A stretch of 64,000 bases of DNA. Source: Biomphalaria glabrata. Taxonomy: Eukaryota; Mollusca; Gastropoda; Planorbidae. The stretch covers positions 34,131,769 to 34,195,768 of the forward strand of contig NC_074719.1 in NCBI RefSeq assembly GCF_947242115.1, in the 5' to 3' direction. The notes beneath the pieces are model-generated. The model was not told where the DNA came from, did no database searches, and saw only the letters and a list, made by a program, of their open reading frames with translations. Below are positions 42,558 through 54,300 of this stretch, one piece after another; within the stretch, counting starts at the first letter, position 1; every line of letters starts with the position of its first letter. Made by a program: the position numbers and the translations under genes.

Positions 42558-44045
42558 CTAATTGGAGCTATTTGGCCTTGGGAGGCCCCCGGAGGGGTTT
42601 CCCTTTATTCCAGTGACCTTGGTATTTTTATTCTTGGGTTTGGATAGAGAGGAGGACAACCCCCTTTTGGGGGAAGTCTTTCTCTCTGGAGAGGGGAGAT
42701 CCCTCTGGTTAGAGCGGAGGTTATTTCCTCCTCTCTCACCTCGGGCATCCTCTCCGCGTTGATTTCTCCCCTTAGGGAGTTGGTCAACCTCTAACTCGGT
42801 AGAGGTTGGGGTGTCTGGCTGGGTTCTCTGAGGAGAACCTGTGTCAGACATGGTGTCTCTGGGTTCTCCCGGAGTATTGGTTTTGACATGCTGCTCAGTC
42901 TCCATGCTCTCTTCAGCAAGCACAGAGAACCTGTTCTTTAGCATGACAACAGGGCTTTCTTGTTTCTTCAGAGGTGTGTTCTTTGGCGGTGTTTTCTTCT
43001 GAGTTGGAGGAGGAGGAGGGGGTGGTGGGGTCAATGTGTCCTTCTGTGTGGCTATGGATCTTCCTATCTTAGCAACAGCCTGGGAGTAGGTCTTTGTCAA
43101 GCCGAATTGGCCCTTGGGTAGGGCCAGTACAGCCGATTTCGCCTGGCTAAAGGTACATCCGTTTCTTGCCTTGTACTCCTGCACGGCAACCTCCTGTTTC
43201 CACACAGGGCAGTCCTTGGAGTAGGCTGAGTGGCCAGCTTGACAGTTTGGGCATTTGAACTGGGCTGTGCAGCCCTTGTCCTCATGACCCTCTCCAGCAC
43301 ATCTGGCACACACAGTGTTCCTCTTGCAGACTGCCGCGCCGTGTCCATAACCCTGGCACTTGAAGCACCTCATGGGGTTAGGTATGTAGGGCCTCACTGG
43401 AACTCGTAGGTATCCTGCCTTCACATACTCTGGTGGTGTCCTAGTTCCGAATGTGAGGATAATAATGGCGGTTTTGACCTCCTCACCCTCCCTGCGCCTG
43501 GTAATGCGCCGAGCATGGGTGACTCCTTCAATGCCCTCCACTATTTCCTTCTCGGAACATTCCAGTAGGTCCCTAGAGCTGATTACACCTCTGCTGGTGT
43601 TCAGACTCTTGTGTGGCATGACTTCCACTTGGAGATCACAGAGTCTTCGGCATCTTAAAAGCCCATCAGAGTGTGTCTTGCTGTCTACTTCTACAAGGAG
43701 TTCCATTGATTTGTGTAGCTTAGACACACTCTTGGGCTCTCCCACTACTGACTTGAGTCCCTTATAGATAATAAAAGGGCTCATCTTTGTCAGGCTTTTT
43801 CCCTCCTCTGTGCACCTAACCACCAGAAATGATGGCCAGGTGGCACAGCTTTTTGGGACCTCCTCTTTTTTATCATCAATTCGACGTTTCTTGCCCAGAC
43901 ATAGGTCTGGGGCAAGTAGTTTTGTGTGTGTTTTTTTGTCCATATATATTTTTGTTAATTCGGCACCTGTGCTCCCCACCCGCCATCGAGTCCAACAAGG
44001 GGACGGGCCATTCGGATGTCCAGAATGAGCCCGCCAGGGATACAC
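42558..44045 (-). CDS. LINE ORF1, gag-like with three CCHC knuckles
   Basis: The frame is open for 495 codons; the likely start is an internal Met (MDKKTHTKLLAPDLC) rather than the first one. Zinc knuckles: CFKCQGYGHGAAVC, CARCAGEGHEDKGC and CPNCQAGHSAYSKDC. A proline run (PPPPPPPP) and a basic Ser/Pro-rich tail follow. This is the RNA-binding nucleoprotein of I/Jockey-type LINEs. The intact frame suggests a fairly young insertion. The stop is 17 bases before the ORF2 Met. Confidence 0.9.
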   Translation of the reverse strand: MYPWRAHSGHPNGPSPCWTRWRVGSTGAELTKIYMDKKTHTKLLAPDLCLGKKRRIDDKKEEVPKSCATWPSFLVVRCTEEGKSLTKMSPFIIYKGLKSVVGEPKSVSKLHKSMELLVEVDSKTHSDGLLRCRRLCDLQVEVMPHKSLNTSRGVISSRDLLECSEKEIVEGIEGVTHARRITRRREGEEVKTAIIILTFGTRTPPEYVKAGYLRVPVRPYIPNPMRCFKCQGYGHGAAVCKRNTVCARCAGEGHEDKGCTAQFKCPNCQAGHSAYSKDCPVWKQEVAVQEYKARNGCTFSQAKSAVLALPKGQFGLTKTYSQAVAKIGRSIATQKDTLTPPPPPPPPTQKKTPPKNTPLKKQESPVVMLKNRFSVLAEESMETEQHVKTNTPGEPRDTMSDTGSPQRTQPDTPTSTELEVDQLPKGRNQRGEDARGERGGNNLRSNQRDLPSPERKTSPKRGLSSSLSKPKNKNTKVTGIKGNPSGGLPRPNSSN

Positions 44046-44631
44046 AGGTGCTATACTCAGTCAGCTGCTACATCGGACATGTGTCCGATACAGCAGCTCC
44101 CTGATTGACCCTCCAGCCACCGCCCTCCAGCATAGGTTGACGACCTATGCTGGTAGCTCGGCATGACCAGCCGGTTGACCCAGAGCGGGCCATCTGGGTC
44201 TCAGGTCTAGGGGAACTTGGAGCTAAAGTATTGTGTTGTTGTGGTTTATCCTCAGATAGCCACCACTCAAACACCAGGATCTCTTTATCCCCCCTTACCC
44301 GTCGCAGTCCACGGCAAACGGACTGGTCTAGGACGTAGTGAGAATTTAAAGATAAGGAGACAGTGTGATGATCAATGAAGGCAGACTTAGGAAAAGAGGA
44401 GGCAGACACAATGATAGAAAAGAAGTAGGGCACTTTTGAGCTCCAAAAGTGCTAAGGAAAGAGGAGCGCAGTTTAACATCATGTCTCGGGACGTGAAATT
44501 TTGGCCCTAACATATACATACAAAATGCATTATTTCTTTAAAAATAAACCTAATGTTGTGTTAAACTTTAATTAAGTATAAGTATCTTATATAACACACA
44601 ACACGTAATTTAGAAATATAAATATTTGTTG

Positions 44632-46832
44632 TAGTGGTGCACCGGATAGTCGCTCCGACTCCGGCTTCAGCCGAATATCCGGCATTTATTACTATCAGGT
44701 ACTATTCGGCTCCCCGGTCGGATATCACTACCGGATAATAAACCGAATAGTAAAAAATACACCTGTTTAATACGCATAAAGTGGACCTCGTTCCATTAAT
44801 GTCTGTTGTAGAATGTATTAATGTTTATATTAAAACAAAATAATGTGCTTAAAAATAGAGCCATTATGAATATGCACCTAACATCGTTTATTATAAAGAC
44901 AAGGCGTGTTAATAACTTAATATAAATAGAAATGAAACTTTACATCATAAATGCGCTTTACATACAGAGCAGCAATGGCTGACACTTTTTTCAATTTGTC
45001 TTGACCTTTGAGTAGGTTAGTTAACATGTTAAAATGCTACATTCCTTGACTACGTCATGCTGACCAGACGTCTGTCTAGCTGTGCGGGTATATCTCCAGA
45101 GGTAGAGATGAACAACTCCCACCCCTTTTATTTGTTTAGTCCATCACATTGAGGTTTTTTTATAGGCAGGGGACAAGTTAAATGCGATGGACGTAGGTTT
45201 CATGTCAGCGTATTGACACTCTCTAGAGGTCACACCTTTCGAGGGAACTGAGTTTGTTTATTTAGTAGTTTATCTTTATTACGGAAGCTGGACTACCATA
45301 GCCACACCTCTAAGGTAACCAGGTATAATTCCAGATGAACAACTCCCTCCCCCTTTTATTTGTTTAGTCCATCCCATTGAGTTCATTGATTGACAGGTGA
45401 CCACAAGTCAGATACGATGGACGTAAGCACTCTCTAGAGGTCACACTAGGGAACTATGTTTGTTTACTTAGTAGTTAATCTTAATTGGGGGGGGGGTGGA
45501 CTGGACTTCAAGCCAAACATCTACACGGGTATCCGGACAAAGAGTTTGCTTATTTGGAGAAAAATCTTAATCACGTGGTTGGGCTAGAGGCCACACCTTT
45601 TCAAGTGTGCCGAGTTACTTGAACATAAATCTCAATTAGTAAGCTGGACTAAAGATCGCACACACCTAATCGAGTGACCTTTAGCTACACAGAACACAAA
45701 CCGCGAGATTATATAGCCCAGTAAGCCAGTAACTAATTATTTAGTAGAAGACACGACCAATGCTATCTTTAAATGGAGAGCTAAACACCCCCTACTCTTT
45801 ATTTTATTTCTTTGGTTCTTGACACCCAATTTATTGATAGACATTGACCATTTTTAAGCCAGAATGAAAAAACACAACGTGCTAACAAAGGATGTTACAC
45901 TGTCAATAAATATTAAGTTTAAATAATTTTTCTAACGTGTTAACTTGAATATTATTCCTGCAAATATGTGTCTTGATTTGATAATAATATTCTTAATAAT
46001 TTGTGACAGTCAATTAACTCCTTGTTATTACTATTTTTTAGCTTAAGATGCGTACTTAGCCACTGTGTATCAGACTAGGACGACTTTTACACATAAATAA
46101 CGGAAAACCTTACAGTAAATTTTAAAATCGCATAAAATAAATTGAATAATAGTACCGCAGTTAGATCTAGCAAACAAAGAAAGTGTAAAGTGGAGTGTAA
46201 AAAAAAACAACAAAAAAAAACTTGACCTCTAACTAGTGGACGGGTATAATTTATCTATATGCTTGACTGACCATGCCAATGTGTTATCTTTCTTGACTGA
46301 CACCCAACTCTATTGCGTGCGTATGCTTAAGGAAAAAGCAATGCTTGGTGGTTAACACTAACAACTATACACACTACACTGACCAGGTTGTTTGTCTGAA
46401 ATTCATGAACACATACATCCGACCACTATACAAGGCAGATTGCACTTTACTTGTGAGATTTACATTAGTAACTAGTTAAATATATACTAACATTATTTAC
46501 ATTGACCTTCCTACACACATCCTTTACAGTTGGTGGCATCGTACATACACACAGACACACTCATGCTATACAGATTTTTTGAAATACTGTTAAGCTTGAA
46601 TAAATCAATCAGTAACAGAGTTTAAAACAATAACGTATATAAAAGGAAACAAAATAAAACCAACCAATATAGGTCACATGTTATTTAACAGTTTCGTAAA
46701 ACGTTCAGCAACACAAGCTATTAACAAGACACTTAGGTATCCGGCTCCAGCCCCGGCCGAATATCAAATTTTACTATCCGGTCATATCCGGCCCCGGCCG
46801 GATATCAAAAAGTACTATCCGGTGCACCCCTA
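44632..46832. mobile_element. Non-autonomous hAT-type element with 8-bp target duplication
   Basis: The ends are TAGTGGTGCACCGGATAGT and the complement of TAGGGGTGCACCGGATAGT, flanked by ATTTGTTG at 44624-44631 and 46833-46840. The subterminal regions repeat CCGGATA/TATCCGG words in both orientations, as hAT ends often do. No transposase frame is present. The interior (45107-45860) contains diverged direct repeats of about 225 bp (CTTTTATTTGTTTAGTCCAT, ACTCTCTAGAGGTCACAC). Confidence 0.88.
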
Positions 46833-46840
46833 ATTTGTTG

Positions 46841-47630
46841 GCAATTATTTTTAGAAATTAAATTGTAACCCTAAACTTATACAAAAAGAAGAATTTCTTC
46901 ACAAATAGCCTCCCTTGATTGCTTGTTATTTTTTTATGGTAAAAACAAAAATTGCTTTAAAAAAAATATTGAATGTTTTGTTTTTTGTTGTTGTTGTTGT
47001 TGTTGTTGTTTTTTGTATACTTGAAAAGCAATATGGTTCTCTTTCACTTGATAAAAAGTAGCCGTTGCACCAAAGCATTTTTAGCTGTACAGGACTTACA
47101 GACAGACCACACAAGACTAATAGGGATTTTTCCCCTTTCGAGGTCAGCTAAGAAAAACACATTGCCCACTATTGACATGCCTTTTTGTTGAGATACCACT
47201 AGAGGGTTATGTGTGAACAAGTTGCACAGTGACAATGAATCATAACAGCGTGGTAGTTATTTTTTTATAAAGAAATAGATAAGAAAGACTTTTTTTATCA
47301 CTATGCTGTTTGCAAATGTATAACAGATGATAAATTAATCCAGTTGAATATAATGTGTAAATAACATTTGTTTACAAGCTTCATTAGCAGGATCACACTG
47401 TATATGTTGTATATTTATTGGTAATATCAAAAAGGTAGGATTAATTGTCCGTATTTATTTGCAGCATTGAATATTGATGATTTGTATTATTAAAATTGGT
47501 GTCGATCTGTTCAGCAAGATTTTTTTGTTATTCTTACTTGTATCTCTTGCAAAATGTAATCATAATGAGAAAATTACAATCATACAATCATACAATGCCA
47601 TCATATTTTATTTTCATTTTACTTTACCCT
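46841..47630. other. Intergenic stretch, no gene recognised
   Basis: Contains a short (TTG)n run at 46984-47010. Open frames on both strands here lack any recognised domain or good splice context. Confidence 0.45.
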
Positions 47631-47641
47631 CATGCATATTT

Positions 47642-47912
47642 AAGGGTGCGGTGGCTATGTGGTTAAGCGTTTTGCTTCCGAACCTGCGATCCTGGGTTCG
47701 AATCTCAGTGAAGACTGGTATTTAGAACTTTGGGATCTTTAGGACACCCTCAACTCTAATGGGTACCTGAATCTAGTTGGGGAAAGTAAAGGCCCATGGT
47801 CGTTGTGCTGGCCACATGACACCATGTTCGTTAACCGTTGGCCAAAGAAATAGATGATCTTAACATCATCTGCCCTATAGTTCGCAAGGTCTAAAAGGGT
47901 AAATTTTTTTTA
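47642..47912 (+). repeat. SINE family 1, complete, with 11-bp target duplication
   Basis: CATGCATATTT flanks it at 47631-47641 and 47913-47923. The tRNA-like head (GGTGGCTATGTGGTTAAGCG, TGGGTTCGAATC) and the body (GGCCACATGACACCATG, CATCATCTGCCCTATAG, GCAAGGTCTAAAAGGG) are all present. Confidence 0.92.
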
Positions 47913-47949
47913 CATGCATATTTGGATGATTTTGAAAAACATAACTGCT

Positions 47950-48220
47950 GTTTCTGTTTAGAGGCCCAAAATACGGCCCGCGGGCCACATCCGGACCGCG
48001 ACGTGATTACATCCGACCCGCCGACATGTTGGCATAAAATGTAGAATATTCCCTCTCCACACACTAAAAATGTTTTTAAAAATGTATCTTTCCCTACATA
48101 AGGATAAGTGGTTTATACGTTACATTCAATAGCGTTTCTAATACAAATGATTTATTAACTATTTCATATTTTTATTACATTTCATTGATGTGGCCCGCGA
48201 CACGAGTGTCGGAAATTAAA
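47950..48220. repeat. hAT-type MITE remnant
   Basis: Bases 47962-47998 (ATACGGCCCGCGGGCCACAT) and 48191-48210 (TGGCCCGCGACACGAGTGTC) resemble the ends of the widespread GGCCCGCGGGCC hAT families. No target duplication was found, so the ends are eroded. It lies about 170 bases upstream of copy C exon 1. Confidence 0.5.
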
Positions 48221-48389
48221 ATAAGTTTTATCAGAACTGGTTTAGAACAAATGAATGATTAGAAAGACAGTAATTTTAACTTTCATTTTAATAAACAAAA
48301 AAGTAGAGTAGATTATGAGATAGTTAACATTATGCAATATATTTCTCTGTATTATAACTTATTATAACTCTTTTTTTTTCCTTTTGAAG

Positions 48390-51300
48390 ATGTGGCCTTA
48401 CTTAGAGTTGGCAGACGTTATGTTAAAACTGAGAAATTTAGAGGAAATAAAAGAATGTGTGCACAATATTGTGGAGAGAATTGATTCGGTAAATTTAAAT
48501 TCACTTACCTGTATCATGTTAGGCTAAGATGATTATGAAATGTTTATGGGCAATAAAATGAAGATCTGTAATATTATACATTATGTTGTCTATACTTTTT
48601 TTAGTTCTTATAATTTCTGTCTCATGTCGAATTCGTTTTCCTAGTTTTTAAATACTATTTGCTTTAAAATTTATATTGGGTTCAGGTGGTTATGCCAAGA
48701 AACAAGTTGAGGATTACTACATTTTTTGTAGTAAACAAACTGATTTATTCTCATGTGTACAATGCAATTATTCAACAGCTTTTAAACAGGATGGCTGCCT
48801 GGTCGTGCGGTTTGCGCGCTGGACTGTCGTTCGGATTTATCGACGGTTGAGGGTTCAAACCCTGCCCGCTCCCATCCCCCGTCGTCCTGCGGGAGGTTTG
48901 GACTAGGAAGTAAACTATCTTCAATTCTGAATACAGAATAGTCCTACTTAATCGATTTGAGATACTAGTTTGAGTAGCGTGTATAGAATAATACAATGAA
49001 ATACAAGTTTAGAGACGCTAGAAGAAATGGATAAATGTTTAAAGGTTGACTAAAGTGTTATCAAGTTATTGGAAGAGCATCTAAGAATCAAAATCAGCAA
49101 ATCAGCTGTGCGAACTTGCAAGAGATTGAATTATTTTAGCTGGAGCACAATAGTTGTCTATTAATCAAACCTAAAAAATTGAAATATATATATATATATA
49201 TAAAATATATGTGTATGTTTGTTTATTTGTTTGTTTGTTTACATATTATGCTAAAATTTCACTTGTATTTGCACATATAAATGAATGTTGATATTTTGGT
49301 TAGATCAAGAAGAAAGGTGAATTGTGGATTGAAGAAAAGGAAACATCAACTTTCATAGACATCAAACACTACATCACTGAGAAAACATTAGAAGTTGTAC
49401 AAAGTTTAATTTCTATAACAAGTAAGGTATAGTTACTATAGCGACATCTATAGCAAGCATGGGCGTAGCCAGGGGGGGTTCTTGGGGTTCAAACCCCCCC
49501 CCGAAATGAAATCCCCCCCCCCGCAGGGGGGGGGCGGAATTAAGTGACTGATTTTTGCTTTCATTTTGTTTATTTTAGGTGAGATTTTAATACTAAATCA
49601 TCACTTACCACAGCACAGCCGAGGCAGTTTTGAGTTAAAAACCCTCTACCAGGGGGTTTTGAGATTTTAAAAACCCCTATCAGGGGATTTTGAGATTTTA
49701 AAAACCCCTATCAGGGGGTTTTGAGATACAAATCCCTCTACCAGGGGACTTTGAGTTTAAAACCCCCTACAGGGGGTTTTGAATTTTAAACCCCCTACCA
49801 GAGGTTTTTGCAGTTTAATCCCCCTCTTCTATAAAACAAAACAAAAAAAAATGCAAACAACAATCCCAAATTCCAACAGCACAGTTGAGGAAGATTTTGA
49901 TTTTAAAACCCCATCCAAAATTTACGATAACCCCATCTTCAATATCAAAAAAGCAAATTACACACTCAAAATTCTATGAGCGTAGCCAAAGGGGTTTTGA
50001 GTTTAACCCCCCTCCCCCTTCCAGTTGGGGTTTGAAGCTAAAAAGTACCTCTTCAATAGAAAAAAAAAAGCAAATTACACACTATAAAATCTATGAGCGT
50101 AGCCAAAGGGGTTTTGAGTTTAAATCCCCCTCCTCCAGATGGCTTTTTCTTTAAAGTTTAAAACTCCTCCAGATGGTTTTGAGTTTAAAATTCCCCAACA
50201 GAGCGTTTAGAGTTGAAAACCTCTCTCTTCAATATTATTTTAAAGCAAACTACAGTCACCAAATTCTATGATCGTAGCTAAATGGGGTTTTGAATTAAAA
50301 ACAAAACAAAAAAAAAACCCAGAGATTTTTTAGTTTAAAACCCCTCAACAGATGATTTGACGAAAAAACTTTCCTTTTCGATATAAAATCTAAAGCGAAA
50401 TACAGGCATGTAATTCCAAGAGCGTAGTCAAGAAAGGTTACAAATTTCTACCAGTGGCTTGGGCTCCATTAATTAAGTGTGAATAGTCTTCTGCCGAAAT
50501 TGAAAAACACTAAATGTGGCTCAACAAAGATGGCAAAGACAGATTTTAGGAGTCAGTCATAGAGATTGGGTCTTAATCAAAGAAAAATTATGCCGAACTG
50601 GGAGTGGAATCCTTAGTAAGGTTGTGACAGAGCGTCGCATGAGGTTTTGCGGGACATGTTTTCCGACAATATGAATTACGCAAAATAAGAGTTGCGGAAA
50701 CAGCTTGCCGGAAAATGCGCCGAACGGCGCGAGAGGGTCAAAGTCAGTAAGAATAGCACATTAGGTTTTTGAAATAAAACTTTTTAATAGCAAGATAATG
50801 CACTGTAGATACCTCAGAATATGCATTTTGTTGGCTTTCAATACCAGAAATAGTGCTCGGCGGCGGGGCTTCGCCCCGCGCTGGGGGAGCGCTGCGAATT
50901 CCCCCAGACCCCCTTGCTAGCAAGGGCGGGGAGTCTACAATAAACAATAAACGTCTTCCGAAAGGGTCAGAATGTAATAAAGATTAATTATGTACACACA
51001 CACACACACATATATATGTATATATATATATATATATATAATTTTTTTTCGCGGGGGGGGGGGGGGTCGGGGGGGGGGAATCCCCCCCAAAACCCTCCCC
51101 GAAAAAAAATCCTGGCTACGCCCATGATAGCAAGTAAGTTACAGTGGACGAGAGTGACCACATGATTATATATGGTTTATTATAATTAAAGCTATTAATT
51201 AAATTAATGTATGGAATATTATATTTTCACTTTCAGGCAGTACAATTCAAAAGTTTGTAGACTCACCTTCAGAACAAGCTGACACAGATGCATTTAATGT

Positions 51301-54300
51301 TTTAAACTCTAGTTCTATTGGTAAGTGGCTTATAGGCCTACAACTAAAATTATGAGTCACGTTTAGGCCTACCAGATAACCAGAGTGTTAATGTTTAGTC
51401 GTTAGGATGTAAATGAAGACAGCTAGTCCAGCTAAACCGTTGTAGGTCTCTTAAATAATATAAATAGCAGACGTTACTTAACAGAAAATAAATACGACCT
51501 ACTGGTATCCTTGAGTCCACCTAGTCGTGCTTGTTAATTACACAAAACCTCTGCTAAGTCAGTGTCAGTGTTTTCATGTAACATGTTCCATACTCTAATG
51601 GCACTAGGAGGAAGAAGCACTTGCAATAATTTTTTCCTACCATCTGGGATAAGAAATGTACATTTGTGTTTTTCAGAGGTTTTTTTTTATTAAGTTGTGT
51701 TTTTGTTGTTTGTAAATTACGGTTTAGTGTTTCACCCATTGTTAGTACTCTATTTTTTTAGTATTATTACCGGTACTTGTTTAATGCAGAACCTGGATAA
51801 AACTTGAACAAACTTTTTTTTCAATGAATATAACTGGACAATACATAAACAGCTTTCAGCTGAGTGTATGTCAAACACAATTGAACTAACATTCAAAATA
51901 ACAAAAAATACTTTTTTTTAAAATATAAAGCTTGTATAGTAAAAGAAATTCAGATTTCCAGACATATTTCTCAATGTTGTAAGATGTATATCCCTTTTCT
52001 AAAGCACACAAAAAAAAATAACCACACATTAATTTGTTAATTTTTTTATTTATTCAAGTTTTGTTAGGGGCAATGAATAATTGTGCAAAGTTTCAACTTG
52101 ATTCAAGAATGGGACGTGGGAGATATAAAATAAATATGAACAAAATCTCTACCCGACAGACAGGCAGATTGTGTTTATATAAGCGATGATAGCGATCTAA
52201 TAAAATGTTAAACAATGCAAACAAAATCTAACTCACTTTAAGACTACACCTCTTTCTGTCACTGACTGTTCAATCCCTTATTTTGAACCTCAACTATTAT
52301 GGACTTACTCGTAGATCAGAATCCATTCAGTCAATAAGATACATACTCCATAGCATATAGATTAAGAGTTAATTGTAACATACATTTGACATTGTTGTAA
52401 CAATTTATCTACTATTTACTTATATTTTGGTTAGATTTAGAAAGTGAGAAATTTCAAGAAACATTTCGTGAGTTAGATTCGTGTGTTACGTTACAACGAA
52501 ACATTTTAAAGAGGATTCATCAACAACTACAAGATCCACAAACACTCAAGCAAAAAGTGGATGATGATTCTGCATCAAATTTGAAGGTCATGGAAACGTT
52601 TGAAGGGAAGCTCAATGAGTTCAAAGTTCAATCTAAACATAAGGTGAAGGCCGCTAATACTTTCAGGTCACATCTACAAAGTCAATATGAGAGTTTGTTA
52701 AAAGAAATATCGGATAGTCAAGTCATGGACAAAGAGCAAGATACAAAAGTAAGAATGCATTATATCTTTTTCAGTGGTTACAGTTATCTTGGAAAATTAA
52801 TCACCTTGCTGGTTTACATATTAACTATTTATATACAATTTTATTATAATATATTTTATATGATTTGTCTTTGTTTTTTTTGCATAAAATATAGAATCTT
52901 TTTTTTTTTTTAAAAGGCAACACTTACATTTAAATAATTTTTTTAAAAAAGGGAATATATGATTGCATTTGTAGATTGAGCTTATGGCAGTGAAGACAGG
53001 ATTCCTGGTCAAGAATCAAGAGGACATAAATAAATACATTGAGGCTATCTTACATGAACAAGGAGACTTCAGCTATCACATGGAAAACGCCTTGCATAAA
53101 CGTGTTTCCTGGGGTAAAAGTAACAGATATTTTCATGTTAAAATAATGTAGCCTATCTAAAGCAGCAATGCTTTTTTAGACATTCTATAAACCATATAAA
53201 AGTGGACTTAAAATCAGAGTTGTTTTCTCTTTGCGATTCATCATCTTAGCCTGACGATCTTCATCGACCCTAAGCTCCCAGTTTTAGAGGCGCCAGATAT
53301 CATTTTTAGCCCTTCACAAAATGTTCCTCTTTCAGACCTTGCAATCTATAGGGCAGATGATGTAAAGGCAGTGACGTCACTAGGAGGTGCGGGAGTTGCG
53401 GTCCGCACTGGGGGACACCCGTTAGGGAGGTGACACCCAAGTAAAAAAATGCACTTTGGGAAAAACTGACAATTCAAAAAATAATCGACAGTGACTAAAT
53501 ATTAGAGCATGTTATTCTGAATAAATAAATAGATCTATACTTTTTTTTTTATTTCAGCTAAACATATTTTAATTGTTTTAATTTTTCAATGAAATTCTAT
53601 CAAAATGTTTAAAATGTTAGATCATACTTAATATCGCAAGGAAAACGTGAAACCTTACTTTCAGATGTATACCAGCTGTGTGTATATGTATACGAACACT
53701 GCTTTGATTTTTTAAAAGTGTTTTGATTGAATTTATTAAATTTGTAGCTAGCACCATACTATCATGCCAACCAGAAGCCTTTGTTTAACAAATGACGACA
53801 AACTTAAAGCATAAAATATTATTGAAATCTCCCTTGTAATTAAAGTATTTTTTTACACTAGGAAAGTAAATAATTGGCCATTTAGATGTTTAAAGATGGC
53901 GATGTAGTTTCATTTTTCTGTAAAATAAGCTCTAGCAAAGATGAAGGAAATATTGCAATGTGTCAGTGGAATAATATACGTGAATGTTTTAGGAGATTTT
54001 TCTTTTTGGCGTGAGCATTTACGAAGGAGCAAAAGAAAAAGTACGCCAGTTGTTAAAAGAATGGTTCTGATGCTTCCTAATTGGGACGATTTATTTTCAA
54101 CTAATTCTATAGAAATGATATAGAAATTTGTGACTTAATGTAATGTGTGGTTGAAATAAAGTCAGAAGCTGGTATATTAAAAGATGTATGAAGATTTTAA
54201 CTGGATTGGAAAATTGGAAAAGAAGGACATCCGGCTACAAATACAATTGACAAGGAAGTCGTTGCTATGATTGATGTCAAGAAGAAAAACAATGGAAGGA

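Larger units (their letters stand above)
38938..44493 (-). mobile_element. Nimbus-like I-clade LINE, end-to-end, 5.56 kb
   Basis: TGAAATTTTGG stands on both sides (38927-38937 and 44494-44504), an 11-bp target duplication, so both ends are present. Transcript order on the - strand: 5' leader, ORF1 with CCHC knuckles (44045-42558), ORF2 with endonuclease, reverse transcriptase and RNase H (42540-39160), 3'UTR, and a TCAAAAA-type tail (38938-38965). CCHC ORF1 plus RNase H points to the I clade, to which the snail Nimbus element belongs. ORF2 is broken several times, so this copy cannot move on its own; ORF1 is open. Confidence 0.9.
49458..51126. mobile_element. Non-autonomous element with CATGGGCGTAGCCAGG ends and 8-bp target duplication
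   Basis: Both ends carry CATGGGCGTAGCCAGG in inverted orientation, flanked by ATAGCAAG (49450-49457 and 51127-51134). This fits a hAT-like superfamily. The interior is not a transposase: it holds a CAGGGGGTTTTGAG-type tandem repeat (49630-50200, with AGCGTAGCCAAAGGGG recurring), a LINE piece (50490-50750) and a GC-rich repeat (50850-50945). It lies in intron 2 of copy C. Confidence 0.85.

Noticed and set aside
39301-44104. Several + strand open frames across the LINE
   Set aside because: They are shadows of ORF1 and ORF2 on the - strand.
53941-54123. 60-codon frame as an extra exon of copy C
   Set aside because: No acceptor/donor pair with phase 1, no similarity to any copy B exon; more likely transposon debris.
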